A stretch of 64,000 bases of DNA, taken from positions 1-64,000 of the forward strand of contig NZ_BLYI01000009.1 in NCBI RefSeq assembly GCF_016586355.1, in the 5' to 3' direction. Below, one piece after another: positions 40,417 through 49,283 of the stretch (its first letter is position 1; every line of letters starts with the position of its first letter). The DNA is from Anaerostipes butyraticus. Its GTDB lineage: Bacteria; Bacillota; Clostridia; Lachnospirales; Lachnospiraceae. The translations under genes were made by a program, and so were the position numbers. The notes beneath the pieces are model-generated. The model was not told the DNA's origin. It saw nothing but the letters and a program-made list of their open reading frames with translations, and did no database searches.

Positions 40417-41259
40417 TCAGTCAGCAATCAGTTTCTTCATGCTCTTCATTTTCCGCTGCGCGGTTTCCTGCCGGAAATTCTCGCCGGTGAAGCGCACCGG
40501 GACGCACATGGAAAGCAGGCGGTCATAAATCCGGGAATGGGCGGTGTCCTCCGGGTTTCGCAGGTCGTCCAGCGTGAGGTTGGTCGTGACGATCAGCGGC
40601 TTGCCGCTGCGGTAACGGCTGTCAATCACATTGAAAACCTGCTCCAAACCGTACTCGGTGCCGCGCTCCATGCCGAAGTCGTCAAGGATAAGCAGCGGAT
40701 AGCGGCAAAGGCGGGAAATGTATTCGTTGCGCCCCTCAAAGCTGGCGGCAAGGTCATTGAGGATAAGGGCAAAGTTTGTCATGCGGACGGGGATTTCTTT
40801 CTCCATGAGGGCGTTTGCGATACAGCCCGCAAGGTAGCTTTTCCCGGTTCCCACGCCGCCCCAGAACAGGCAGCCGATATTGTCGGTTCGCATATCCTCC
40901 CAGTGTTCCACATACCGGCGGGCAATCCCTGTCTGCGGGTTCCTGCCGTTGTCGTTCTCAAAAGTCCAGTCCCGCATGGTGGGGTCGGTAAAGCCCCGGC
41001 GTTTCAGTTCCTCTACGGTGTCAAGGTGCCTGCGCCGCTTCTCGGCGGTCTCCCGTTCCTCGCGGGCGGCTCTCTGGCAGTCGCACTCTGCCGGGTGGCG
41101 GTCGCGCCCAAAGATAGCGGCCTTGTCCGGCGCAAAATAGGCTTCTTTCGGCTTGCGGCACTTGCCGCAGTAGAGTAAACCGTCCTCGCCGGTGTAGTCC
41201 TCCGGCTCCGGGGTGGCAGCCGTCATATTCTCCAAAACAGCGTTGATTTCGTTCTTCAT
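40417..41259 (-). CDS. DnaC/IstB-like helicase-loader ATPase, element 2
   Basis: 280 residues from the ATG at 41259 (AAGGAGGGCGAGAG upstream), overlapping the initiator stop by 4 bases. A zinc-binding N-terminus (YCGKCRKPK, ECDCQ), then the AAA+ core with Walker A GGVGTGKSYLAGC, Walker B LLILDDFGMER and PLIVTTNLT. Presumably loads the host helicase at the element origin. Orthologous to 26183-26965 but with far higher G+C, so the elements diverged in different hosts. Confidence 0.92.
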   Translation of the reverse strand: MKNEINAVLENMTAATPEPEDYTGEDGLLYCGKCRKPKEAYFAPDKAAIFGRDRHPAECDCQRAAREERETAEKRRRHLDTVEELKRRGFTDPTMRDWTFENDNGRNPQTGIARRYVEHWEDMRTDNIGCLFWGGVGTGKSYLAGCIANALMEKEIPVRMTNFALILNDLAASFEGRNEYISRLCRYPLLILDDFGMERGTEYGLEQVFNVIDSRYRSGKPLIVTTNLTLDDLRNPEDTAHSRIYDRLLSMCVPVRFTGENFRQETAQRKMKSMKKLIAD

Positions 41260-41987
41260 AAACTCTCGCCCTCCTTGCATGAGTAGTCAGGGATGCCCTT
41301 TTTCGGGGCGCCCTTTTTGTCGTTCCCCGCCCATATTCGCAGGGCGGCGGCATAATTCTGGTAGCTTTTCCCGCTGGCGGCAAGGTAGCGGCTCATTTCC
41401 TCGATGAACCGTTCCAGCCGGTCGGGGTACTCTGCCTGCAACTCGTCGTATTCGGCCTGTGACAGAAAAATATTTCCATATCGGCCATAGGGTGCGGGCG
41501 GCTCCCCACTCACTCCCTTTGTTTGGTTCTCTGTAAGGTTGTTTATAGTAGTTTGGTTAGGGGACGGTTTTCCGACCATCATAAGGTCGGTTTTCTGACC
41601 ATCAGTAGGTCGGTTTTCCGGCTCTATGAGGGTCGGTTTTCCGGCCATCAGTTGGTCGGAAAACTGTACCTGTGGCACACGCGGCACTTTCACATATAGC
41701 CGGTTCGGTGCGGAGAAGCCGCCCCGTTCCCGTTCCAAAAGCCCCGCCATGTCCAGTTCATTCAGCGCCCCCTTTATAGTGGTGCTGCCTTTATCCAGTA
41801 TTTCGGCTATCTCCGCGATGGGATAGATAATATAAATCCTGCCCTTGTCGTCCTGCCACTTGTTCTTCTGGGAGAGGGTGGAGCGGTCTAACAGCAGCGA
41901 ATACAGCAGCTTGGCGGTCTGGGAAATCTCCATTTTCAGCAGGAAACGAGGATAAGGCAGAAAGAGAGGCAGCGGCGTGTCTGTCAT
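41256..41987 (-). CDS. Replication initiator-like winged-helix protein, element 2
   Basis: About 243 residues from the ATG at 41987 (MTDTPLPLFLPYPRFLLKME). GGAGGTGAT lies 18 bases upstream, so a non-ATG start slightly earlier is possible. Winged-helix part: ISQTAKLLYSLLLDRSTLSQ, STTIKGALNELDMAGLLERE and APNRLYVKVP. C-terminal part: LSQAEYDELQAEYPDRLERF, then SRYLAASGKSYQNYAAALRI, which resembles the DnaD-like tail of such initiators. A run of VGKP/DGQK-type repeats joins the two. Same family as 26965-27492, which lacks the tail. Confidence 0.82.
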   Translation of the reverse strand: MTDTPLPLFLPYPRFLLKMEISQTAKLLYSLLLDRSTLSQKNKWQDDKGRIYIIYPIAEIAEILDKGSTTIKGALNELDMAGLLERERGGFSAPNRLYVKVPRVPQVQFSDQLMAGKPTLIEPENRPTDGQKTDLMMVGKPSPNQTTINNLTENQTKGVSGEPPAPYGRYGNIFLSQAEYDELQAEYPDRLERFIEEMSRYLAASGKSYQNYAAALRIWAGNDKKGAPKKGIPDYSCKEGESL

Positions 41988-42122
41988 GATATAATCAGCG
42001 ATAGTATCACCTCCCTGTGTTCGGGTTGATTTTGGCAGTTTGTCACGCATTAGGACGGCGTTTCCGGGGGAAAAGGATAAATGTATCGCGCACCCTTTGA
42101 CACCCACGAAAAAAGCCTTGAT

Positions 42123-42509
42123 TTATGCGGGTTTGAAAGGCTCTAAAGCGTGACATTTATGCCTTTGTTTCCGCTTTCTCTCGGCGGCTTTGATTTTCTT
42201 CATGCGTCCGGCGCAGTCGGGGCAGTATTTTCCCCGGTTGGATTTGGGGACAAAGGCCGCGCCGCAGACGGCGCACCGTTTCTGGCTCCCCCGGTACAGG
42301 AGGGCTGCGGCCAGCTCCCCGTCAAAGGGCAGGACAGCCACACGGAACCAGCGGCACATGAGGGAAAGGGAAATGCTCTGGACGCACACGCAAGGCTCCC
42401 CGTCGTCCAACAGCAGGCAGTTTCCCTCGTCATAGTTACAGCACTCATGCACCAGCCGCCGCGCCCGCCGGTGCTGGCGGTAGTCCATGCGGGGCAGCTT
42501 ATCGCTCAT
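42123..42509 (-). CDS. Cysteine-rich element protein
   Basis: 128 residues from the ATG at 42509, overlapping the relaxase 3' end by 11 bp. Two cysteine groups: HECCNYDEGNCLLLDDGEPC then CVC, and CAVCGAAFVPKSNRGKYCPD then C, a zinc ribbon. The C-terminus is strongly basic. Proteins of this type (called cysteine-rich VLP proteins) are common between relaxase and replication genes in Firmicute IMEs; the role is unknown, perhaps DNA binding or relaxosome regulation. Confidence 0.75.
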   Translation of the reverse strand: MSDKLPRMDYRQHRRARRLVHECCNYDEGNCLLLDDGEPCVCVQSISLSLMCRWFRVAVLPFDGELAAALLYRGSQKRCAVCGAAFVPKSNRGKYCPDCAGRMKKIKAAERKRKQRHKCHALEPFKPA

Positions 42510-44133
42510 GGCTCTGCTCCTTTCTGCGGCGGGGTTCCTCCCGGCGTAAAATCTGGTCGATATTCCGCTTGACGGTCTGCAACTCCGTGTACCGCTGTTT
42601 CTGTTCGTGGTAGGTGTTATACAGGCCGGATTTCTTGGAAACAAGCTGCTCGATCTCGTCCTGCAACGCTTTCCGGGCGGGCAGCCTGGTAATGCCATGT
42701 GCCTTGAAATACCGGGCGGCTGCATCGGCTATGATAAAATCGCTCTCATGCGCCTGCCGGTATGCTTCGCGGGCTTTGGGGGATTTCTGCGCTTTCAGGC
42801 CGTCGCGGGCGGGCTTGGTCTTGGCGTAGGCAAGTACCTGTCGCTGCAACTCCTTTTTCCCTTGCAGCTTCGTTTCCAGCGTTTTCAGTTCGCCGCTGGT
42901 CTGGCGCATTTCCTCATAGGCGGTATCAAAAGCAGCTTCCAACTGCTCCGGGGAAGTGAAGCCGTACTGCTGGTACACATTCAGCGTCTTGGCCATCTGC
43001 TTGATGTTGTGTATCTTCGCCCAATGCTCGTAGCCTTTGCCCTTGCCCTCGGCCTTTTTCTGCTCAATGTCCACAAGCCGCTGCACACCGTCCTGTTTCG
43101 GGGCGGTTTGTGGGGCTTTTGTGGGCTGTATGCCGGTTTTCCCATGCCGGGGATATTCGGGTATGGCTGCGGCCTTTTCTGTGGCTCTGGCGGCGTTCCG
43201 CTCCAAAACGGCAAGGACAGCGGCGCGGTCAAAATCGTCGCCCAGTTTCCGGGCGGTAATGGGCTTTGTCCTGTCCGGCGTGAGGTAGGACAGCCGACCA
43301 CGGCTCTCCTTGACGGCCACGCCCTCCCGCAGCAGCAGAGAGGAAAACTCGTCAAAGCCGGTGGCGGTGGCAAGGGCTTTCCGTATGGTCTGCCGCAGTT
43401 TTTCCTTGTTCGTTTCAAACTTGGTCTGCCGGGGCGTGATACCGCCTGCAATCATGGGGGCGTTCTGCCTGTCCAGCGCGGCCTGTCCTTTTTTCTGCGC
43501 CCAATACTCCCGGTCGGTCACGCGGTTCTTACTGCCGTTCAGGAGGTCGATTTGGTAAAGCCCCTCCCGGTGGCACATCTCCATGACTTCGGACTTGAAG
43601 TAGCGCAAGGCCGCATCGGTACAGCGGTGCTTGCAGCCGGCTTTCGTGTCGGCTGGCCTGTCCATGTAGGGCAGGAACGGCACTTCCTCTATCCGCAGTG
43701 AATTGATAACGATATGCACATGGATATTGCCGCTGTGGTTATGGCCGTCCGGGTGAGTGCATACAAGGGCCTGGTGGCCGGGGAAATGCTCTTTACAGAA
43801 TTGCTCCCCCAATTCCTGCGCCCGGTCTACGGTCAAGCCGTTGTCCGGCCCGGCCCGTGGGTCAAAGCTGATGATATAGTGGTGGCTTTTCACATCTTCC
43901 CGCCGCTGGTTTTTCCCGTAGCGGAGATTTGCCCGCATACACGCAACGGCAAAATCCTCCCCGCCGCAGTTCAGCGTGGACAGCCGGTAGTCCTCGCGGG
44001 GGATAAGCCTGCCGGTTTCATCAAGGACGGGCTTCATGGTAAACTCGTCATGCTCAAAGAGTAAGTATTGTTCGGCGGCTCCGTAGTCGGCATTTTTAGA
44101 GTTGATATGCTTGAGTGTTGCCAACCGCATCAC
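42499..44133 (-). CDS. Relaxase / mobilization nuclease
   Basis: 544 residues. The N-terminal relaxase domain has the histidine triad in the HPDGHNHSGNIHVHIVINSL region (about 115-140), with a candidate catalytic Tyr near YLLFEHDEF and later YFKSEVMEMCHREGLYQIDL. The C-terminal half is a long coiled coil (EQLEAAFDTAYEEMRQTSGE to LQTVKRNIDQI). It nicks at oriT and pilots one strand during mobilization. Its start overlaps mobC by 38 bp. The family is MobP-like by motif appearance; the exact class is not assigned. Confidence 0.88.
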   Translation of the reverse strand: MMRLATLKHINSKNADYGAAEQYLLFEHDEFTMKPVLDETGRLIPREDYRLSTLNCGGEDFAVACMRANLRYGKNQRREDVKSHHYIISFDPRAGPDNGLTVDRAQELGEQFCKEHFPGHQALVCTHPDGHNHSGNIHVHIVINSLRIEEVPFLPYMDRPADTKAGCKHRCTDAALRYFKSEVMEMCHREGLYQIDLLNGSKNRVTDREYWAQKKGQAALDRQNAPMIAGGITPRQTKFETNKEKLRQTIRKALATATGFDEFSSLLLREGVAVKESRGRLSYLTPDRTKPITARKLGDDFDRAAVLAVLERNAARATEKAAAIPEYPRHGKTGIQPTKAPQTAPKQDGVQRLVDIEQKKAEGKGKGYEHWAKIHNIKQMAKTLNVYQQYGFTSPEQLEAAFDTAYEEMRQTSGELKTLETKLQGKKELQRQVLAYAKTKPARDGLKAQKSPKAREAYRQAHESDFIIADAAARYFKAHGITRLPARKALQDEIEQLVSKKSGLYNTYHEQKQRYTELQTVKRNIDQILRREEPRRRKEQSHER

Positions 44134-44494
44134 CTACTTTCCCCAGGACTTCATACTTGAGGGCGGCAAGGTCGGCTATGGCGGCGCGTACCTCGCCGGA
44201 CAACGCATTGTAGGGTGCGCCGTACTCGTTCAGATACCGGGCTATCTGGTTGAGGTTGCCGCCGATCCTGCCATACTCGGCTGTGAGTTTCCCGACAGCG
44301 GAAAGCAGCTCGTCATTGACCGCCGACACATGGATAATGGGGCGTATGGTGGTGCGCCGTATCGCCTGCCGGAGAAATTCGGACTGGCTGATACCATAGG
44401 GCGCAAGCCGCGCTGTGAAGTCGGCGTATTCATCTTCGGACAGCCGGGTTTTCACAACGCGGATGCGATGGGGCGTGTTATATCGCTTTGTCAT
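44096..44494 (-). CDS. MobC-like relaxosome accessory protein
   Basis: 132 residues from the ATG at 44494 (MTKRYNTPHRIRVVKTRLSE), with GAAGGGAG upstream; a longer frame to 44593 lacks a ribosome site. RLAPYGISQSEFLRQAIRRT is a ribbon-helix-helix-like segment, and IGGNLNQIARYLNEYG is the typical MobC tail motif. It helps the relaxase bind oriT. Directly upstream of the relaxase, next to the candidate oriT. Confidence 0.88.
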   Translation of the reverse strand: MTKRYNTPHRIRVVKTRLSEDEYADFTARLAPYGISQSEFLRQAIRRTTIRPIIHVSAVNDELLSAVGKLTAEYGRIGGNLNQIARYLNEYGAPYNALSGEVRAAIADLAALKYEVLGKVGDAVGNTQAYQL

Positions 44495-44511
44495 AGGCTG
44501 TAAATCTCCCT

Positions 44512-44700
44512 TCACTTTACAACGGACATTTTCTCGGCGTTTGTCCGGGAACGCTTGAAATTTTTTCTGTGTGGGCGGGCTGGCTCTAAACATCCTCTCA
44601 CTTTACAACGGACAAATTTCCCCAAAAACTTGGTAGCTGTTGCGGAAATATTTTTGCGGCGTAAGCCGCCATAGCAGGGTTTGGGGAAGGCACTCCCCAA
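44512..44700. other. Candidate oriT upstream of mobC
   Basis: A 17-bp direct repeat TCACTTTACAACGGACA occurs at 44512-44528 and 44598-44614. Nearby are hairpins GCGGC-GTAA-GCCGC (44656-44669) and TTGGGGA-aggcac-TCCCCAA (44681-44700). Repeats and dyads just ahead of mobC-relaxase are the usual oriT setting. The rest of the gap to 45111 has no gene that I trust; overlapping frames there look like high-G+C noise. The nick site is not identified. Confidence 0.45.
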
Positions 44701-45111
44701 CAAGTTTCCCGCGAGGGGCAAAACCGCAGAATTGCGGATTTTGGCACCGTGGTAGAAACTTGCTCTGTAACTGCCGCAGACTGCCCCTGTCTGGTTCTTT
44801 CGCACATAGAACGGACAGGGCGGGGCTTCCGGCCCGCTGCGGACGGTCTTTTTTCCTTTCGCCAAAGATACTTTTGAAAGGCTGCCAGCTACCCGCTGGA
44901 CGGGGATTTTTCAAAATTTCTCTTTGCCCTCTACCACGGACAATAATCAAGAATGCCAAACGCCGGGGCAAAAATTTCTCCCTCACTTACTACTCCAACT
45001 TGAAAGGGTCAAAATGGCCGAAAACAGAACCGGTCAAACAAAAAAAGCAGCAAATCTTTTTCAAGACTTACTGCTTTCGCTGGCCGCCAGTAGGCGGCAG
45101 GTATTCAGTTT

Positions 45112-45324
45112 TTATGGCTCGTCCGGCGGATAGTCAAACCGGAACTTGAATTGGCAGTCAATTAGTCGCTGTTTCACATAGTCCTCCACCTCGGCATTGA
45201 CCTGTCCGTTCACTTTGGAGAAATAGCGGATATATCCGGCGTAGTGGCGCAGGACGGCGTTCACGGCTTCCGGGTCGCCCTCATGGGCTTTGACGATTGT
45301 TTCATAAGGGAGCAACTTACTCAT
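45112..45324 (-). CDS. Small HTH conjugation-element protein
   Basis: 70 residues from the ATG at 45324 (MSKLLPYETIVKAHEGDPEA). The sequence through VNAVLRHYAGYIRYFSK and VEDYVKQRLIDCQFKFRFD matches the helix-turn-helix family found next to sigma-like genes in Tn916-type elements. It overlaps the end of the sigma-like gene by 8 bp, so the two are coupled. Probably a transcriptional control protein of the element. Confidence 0.82.
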   Translation of the reverse strand: MSKLLPYETIVKAHEGDPEAVNAVLRHYAGYIRYFSKVNGQVNAEVEDYVKQRLIDCQFKFRFDYPPDEP

Positions 45325-45739
45325 ACCGGCACGCCTCCATTTCCTCGCGCAGCCGCCGCAAGGCAAGCTGGATATGCCGCCCCGCTGTGCTGCGCGTCCG
45401 GCCGATATGTGCGCCGATCACTCGCTGCGGCTGGCGCAGGAAGTAGTAGCGCAAAATCACTTCCTGTGTCTGCTTTGGCTGGGCGGAGAGCGCGGCGGCA
45501 AGAGCGGCGTTACAGAGCAGGACGGTCTGGCCGCAGACGGTAAAGGGGTATTCCTCGTCCGGCTCCGGCCCGGCAAACTGGACAAACTTCTCGTCCATCA
45601 GATAGTCAAGGGAAATTTGCCGCTCCCATTTCCGGCGAAGCTGCAAAATCTTATCGCGGGCAGCATAGCGGATTACTGCCTTACAAAAGGCGTTGTGCTT
45701 GCGCTGGATGTACTCCTGATAGGCTTCAAAGTCGGTCAT
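45317..45739 (-). CDS. Sigma-70-like regulator of the element
   Basis: 140 residues from the ATG at 45739 (AGAGAGGGGGA upstream). MTDFEAYQEYIQRKHNAFCK at the N-terminus and a C-terminal region-4-like HTH (TQEVILRYYFLRQPQRVIGA then HIGRTRSTAGRHIQLALRRL). Such short sigma-like proteins in Tn916-family elements control excision and transfer genes. It is followed by the 70-residue HTH gene and then by the mobilization region. Confidence 0.85.
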   Translation of the reverse strand: MTDFEAYQEYIQRKHNAFCKAVIRYAARDKILQLRRKWERQISLDYLMDEKFVQFAGPEPDEEYPFTVCGQTVLLCNAALAAALSAQPKQTQEVILRYYFLRQPQRVIGAHIGRTRSTAGRHIQLALRRLREEMEACRYE

Positions 45740-45805
45740 GGAAATTCCCCCTCTCTGAATAATAGTGTGGGGCGGCAGCACTCCTTGCTGTCGCCCCTTG
45801 ATTGC

Positions 45806-47209
45806 CTATCTGCAAAGGCGGGCGGGGCTGTCAACGGCGGCGCGTATGCGTCGTTCATCTTGACCGTTGACTGGCTCGGCTGGCTTTGCTATTACCTTGC
45901 GGTAAACGTAAATGGATATGATCGCAGTAATCACTTCCGTGATCCAAAACGCATTCCAGACGCCAACCGCTCCGAGAAACCTGCTGAGTAAAAACGCAGC
46001 CGGGATGATTACCAGTACATACCGGCAAAGAGAAATCAGTAAGGAGGGCGTGCCTTTCCCCAGCCCCTCCAATGCGCCGGAAGAAGTAACAGAAACCGCC
46101 GAGACGATAAATCCGGCCCCGATGATGCGCAAGGCAGTTTCCCCGGCCTGGATCGTCGCTTCCGTGTGGGTAAACAGCCCTATCAGCTGGCCGGGGATCA
46201 GCAGACATATCGCGGTTCCAAGCACCATAATGATACCGCTCATGCACAAAACAATCTGATAAATCTGGCTGACTCGTTTGTGCTCCCCTGCACCGTAGTT
46301 ATAGCCGATCAGGGGGCGCATCCCCTGCACAATGCCATTCGCCGGAAGATAGATGAAGGTCTGCAATTTGTAATAGATCCCCAAAACCAGAATATACACT
46401 TCGGAATAGGCCGCTAAAATCGCATTGAGCGCCGAAATCAAAAGAGACGGAAGTGCAAGATTCAGGGTTGCGGGAATGCCGATAGAATACAGCTTGATGA
46501 CCATCTTTTTGCTGGGCAAAATGTACTGCCTGCGGATATGCACGCGAATTGGCCGCAAAAGATAGACTACAAGGTAAATCGCCAGTGTCAGAGCCTGTCC
46601 GATGCCGGTTGCCAGCGCAGCGCCTTCAATTCCCATTTCCGGGAATGGGCCATAGCCAAAAATCAGAACGGGGTCTAAGACGATGTTTGTGATGCACCCG
46701 CACATCAGGCTGATCATGGTTGTCTTCATGTTTCCTACTGCCTGGAACAATTTCTCAAACGCCATGCTGACGGTAACAATGAGCGTAAAGGCGAACGCAA
46801 CGATAGAATAGCGGACGCCAAGTTCAATGACCGCTTCGGATGAAGTGAACATCCGCAGGAAAACCGGCATGATGGCGATACAGCAGACTGTCATAACAAC
46901 GCCATGAATCACGGCAAGCACAAGTCCCTGCGTGGCGGCCTGATCCGTTTTTTCATGATCCCCCGCGCCCAGATAGAAAGCGATCACTGCATTGATCCCA
47001 ACGCCAAATCCAATTCCGGCAGCATTGATAAAATTTTGAATCGGGTAAACCAATGATAATGCCGTCATCGCTTCCTCGCTGATCTGCGCGACGAAAAAAC
47101 TGTCTACAATATTGTAGAGGGAATTAACCAGCATGGATAATACCATAGGCAATGACATGGATAAAATCAGCGGTAATATCGGTTTCTCTTTCATGAAAGT
47201 GTCGTTCAT
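45806..47209 (-). CDS. MATE-family efflux transporter (distal pump of element 2)
   Basis: 467 residues with about 12 membrane helices. PLILSMSLPMVLSMLVNSLY, NIVDSFFVAQISEEAMTALS, GVGINAVIAFYLGAGDHEKT and the second-half MRPLIGYNYGAGEHKRV are typical of Na+- or H+-coupled MATE multidrug exporters. The ATG shares its first base with the upstream MATE stop (TAATG), so the two pumps are coupled and may work together. Last gene of the nitroreductase-MATE-MATE operon. Confidence 0.92.
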   Translation of the reverse strand: MNDTFMKEKPILPLILSMSLPMVLSMLVNSLYNIVDSFFVAQISEEAMTALSLVYPIQNFINAAGIGFGVGINAVIAFYLGAGDHEKTDQAATQGLVLAVIHGVVMTVCCIAIMPVFLRMFTSSEAVIELGVRYSIVAFAFTLIVTVSMAFEKLFQAVGNMKTTMISLMCGCITNIVLDPVLIFGYGPFPEMGIEGAALATGIGQALTLAIYLVVYLLRPIRVHIRRQYILPSKKMVIKLYSIGIPATLNLALPSLLISALNAILAAYSEVYILVLGIYYKLQTFIYLPANGIVQGMRPLIGYNYGAGEHKRVSQIYQIVLCMSGIIMVLGTAICLLIPGQLIGLFTHTEATIQAGETALRIIGAGFIVSAVSVTSSGALEGLGKGTPSLLISLCRYVLVIIPAAFLLSRFLGAVGVWNAFWITEVITAIISIYVYRKVIAKPAEPVNGQDERRIRAAVDSPARLCR

Positions 47210-48570
47210 TATTTTCCTCCCTGGAACATGTTATGAGATATTTTTGAGCGATGCCATGCCATTATCACAAGAGCAACGAGCAAAGTGGCAGTTTCAGCAA
47301 CCGGAAATGCAAGCCAGATCCCGTTCAGATGGAACAATTTGTCCAGACACCATAGGGATGGAACAAGGAAAAACATCTGTCTGCATAATTGGATTGCCAT
47401 GCTGGAGCCAACTTTTTCTGTGGCCTGAAAATAGGTGGAAATCATGGTAGAGAGGCCGCAGAACAGATAGCTTGCCGCCATAATCCGCATAGCGGAGATT
47501 CCAAAGGAGCGCATGGCTTCCGACGCCGTGAACAATCCCAAAATCTGCGCCGGAAAGAGGATGACAGCCAACGTTCCCAGTATCATCATGCCAGTGACCA
47601 AAGCGGTTCCGTACCGGAAAGCGGAATGCAGCCTTTCGCGGTTCCCCGCACCGTAGTTAAACCGCATAACTGGTAAACAACCCTGGATCAAGCCGTTTAC
47701 CGTCATAACGATCAGCTGCTGCACCTTAAAATATGCACCGAAGAAAGCGATCGCCGTATCGGAATACGCCACCAGAAACAGATTGACGAAGGTCACCATA
47801 AACGAACTGAGGGCGTTCATAATAAAAGATGGCAGGCCAAAGGCAAAAATACGGCGGATCATCTGCTTTTGCAAATGAAAGCCTTTGATTTTTACCTGCA
47901 CCTTCTGCTTTTTGCCCAGCAGCAAAGCAAACGCCAAAATCATGGACAGCAGATAGCCCGCAACGGTAGCTACCGCAGCGCCGCGGATTCCCATAGCCGG
48001 GAAAATGCCAATACCAAAAATCAGGATGGGATCGAATACAAAATTGACCACCACGCCCGCAATCTGAAACCACATGGGAGCAATCATGTTCCCGGTGGCC
48101 TGTATCATCTTCTGGATGGCGATATGCACCATATTGGGAATTTGCATGAACGAACACACACTCATATAGGCGATGCTCAGCTGATAAATTTCTTCATTAT
48201 TGGTAAACGTCCGAAAATAGGGTTTCATAATCAGCAAGGACAGAAGATTGAGCAAAGCACCAATTCCAAAGGCCAGTAACAATCCATGCGTGACGGTGGT
48301 ATTTGCCTCGTCCTGCTTTTTCTGCCCAAGATACCCTGCAATCAGTACATTCACGCCCACACCGATCCAGATAGACGCCGCATTCATCAGTGTTGTAATC
48401 GGGAATGACAGAGAAACAGCGGTCAGCGCATTCTCACTCAGCCGCGCCACAAACGCGCTGTCTATCAGGTTATAGGAATATTGCAGGAACATGGAAATAA
48501 GCGGCGGTATCGACATTTGCCAGATGAGCTTTCCAACAGGGGCGACCGCCATTTTATTATTGGTCTGCAT
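47209..48570 (-). CDS. MATE-family efflux transporter (proximal pump of element 2)
   Basis: 453 residues from the ATG at 48570, 7 bases after GGAGGG (an ATG six codons earlier lacks a site). About 12 helices: KLIWQMSIPPLISMFLQYSY, NLIDSAFVARLSENALTAVS, GVGVNVLIAGYLGQKKQDEA and LPVMRFNYGAGNRERLHSAF. Related to, but clearly different from, the next pump. Coupled translation of two MATE genes suggests a heteromeric or two-substrate export unit, an inference; MATE pumps usually act alone. Confidence 0.92.
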   Translation of the reverse strand: MQTNNKMAVAPVGKLIWQMSIPPLISMFLQYSYNLIDSAFVARLSENALTAVSLSFPITTLMNAASIWIGVGVNVLIAGYLGQKKQDEANTTVTHGLLLAFGIGALLNLLSLLIMKPYFRTFTNNEEIYQLSIAYMSVCSFMQIPNMVHIAIQKMIQATGNMIAPMWFQIAGVVVNFVFDPILIFGIGIFPAMGIRGAAVATVAGYLLSMILAFALLLGKKQKVQVKIKGFHLQKQMIRRIFAFGLPSFIMNALSSFMVTFVNLFLVAYSDTAIAFFGAYFKVQQLIVMTVNGLIQGCLPVMRFNYGAGNRERLHSAFRYGTALVTGMMILGTLAVILFPAQILGLFTASEAMRSFGISAMRIMAASYLFCGLSTMISTYFQATEKVGSSMAIQLCRQMFFLVPSLWCLDKLFHLNGIWLAFPVAETATLLVALVIMAWHRSKISHNMFQGGK

Positions 48571-48629
48571 ACTTTCCCTCCTCTCCACAAAGTGTCCGGC
48601 GCAAAAAAATTGCGCCGGACAGCAGGTTA

Positions 48630-49151
48630 TTAAATCCGAACAATATAGTTTTGTTTGCGTGCTGCGGGCTGACCGGCTTCCTTAGCTGGATAACCCAATG
48701 CAATCGCTCCGACGCCATGCAAGGTTTCCGGCAGCTTCCACTCCCGCAGGAGAGCCTTACCGCTTTCACTGTCGAAAATCTCACGTTCCCGATGTACCCA
48801 TACGGTTCCCAGCCCAAGAGCATGGGCGGCGAGCATCATATTTTCAAGGACGCAGCTTCCATCCTCTACAAAGGTGTTTGCGGAGCCATCTGCCAGAACC
48901 AAAATCACGACAGGCGCGCCATAATAAGGGTCTGTATTGTTCCCCATCACTTCTGCGTTTAACCTGGCGATTTCCTGCCGGTATTTGGGGTCTGTGATTG
49001 CAATGATGGTAGGGGATTGACGTCCTCCGCCGGTAGGTGCATAAGTCCCGGCTTCCAGTACAGCGTCCAACGCCTCGGAAGGGACAGGTTGCGGTTTGTA
49101 AGCCCGTACACTACGGCGCGTCTTGATCAGAGATAAGAAGTTGTTTTCCAT
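48630..49151 (-). CDS. Nitroreductase, compact type
   Basis: 173 residues. MENNFLSLIKTRRSVRAYKP opens with the FMN-binding RRSVR motif; TYAPTGGGRQSPTIIAI, ENMMLAAHALGLGTVWVHRE and VGAIALGYP follow. This is the standard single-domain nitroreductase length, unlike the two longer relatives in the chromosome part. It is the first gene of the pump operon, with GGAGG upstream. It may reduce the exported compounds or detoxify nitro-drugs, an inference. Confidence 0.9.
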   Translation of the reverse strand: MENNFLSLIKTRRSVRAYKPQPVPSEALDAVLEAGTYAPTGGGRQSPTIIAITDPKYRQEIARLNAEVMGNNTDPYYGAPVVILVLADGSANTFVEDGSCVLENMMLAAHALGLGTVWVHREREIFDSESGKALLREWKLPETLHGVGAIALGYPAKEAGQPAARKQNYIVRI

Positions 49152-49172
49152 AAAAAATCATCCTCCATTCTG

Positions 49173-49265
49173 TCAACATTTCCGAGATGCAGGCAACAAA
49201 AAAGCCACACAACTATCATAAGACAGTTGTGTGGCAAAAAGATGACCGAATCCGGAAAAGTCCAC
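49173..49265 (-). CDS. Possible 30-residue leader peptide of the nitroreductase-MATE operon
   Basis: A GTG at 49265 opens a 30-codon frame that runs through the attenuator hairpin and ends at 49173, ahead of the nitroreductase start. The C-terminal part reads YDSCVAFLLPASRKC. There is no clear Shine-Dalgarno site and only about 12 bases separate the predicted transcription start from the GTG, so translation is uncertain. A second, shorter frame starts with a TTG nearby. If translated, ribosome stalling could control terminator formation. Confidence 0.3.
   Translation of the reverse strand: MDFSGFGHLFATQLSYDSCVAFLLPASRKC
49204..49235 (-). terminator. Attenuator-like intrinsic terminator in the operon leader
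   Basis: Leftward GCCACACAACT (49235-49225), a 10-base loop, AGTTGTGTGGC (49214-49204), then TTTTTT. It is a perfect 11-bp stem with a T tract, placed between the promoter and the nitroreductase gene, so it would stop transcription unless antiterminated. Confidence 0.85.
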
Positions 49266-49283
49266 TCAAATTTTACGTCTATT

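Noticed and set aside
40537-41178. 213-codon plus-strand frame
   Set aside because: Antisense to the DnaC-like ATPase with clear Walker motifs; low-complexity composition.
42607-43701. 364-codon frame on the plus strand
   Set aside because: It lies opposite the relaxase gene in high-G+C DNA where spurious long frames are common; the relaxase has motifs and a ribosome site, this frame has neither.
44603-45149. Several overlapping frames on both strands between mobC and the HTH gene
   Set aside because: They overlap each other in different frames and strands with no family features or good ribosome sites; more likely the oriT region.
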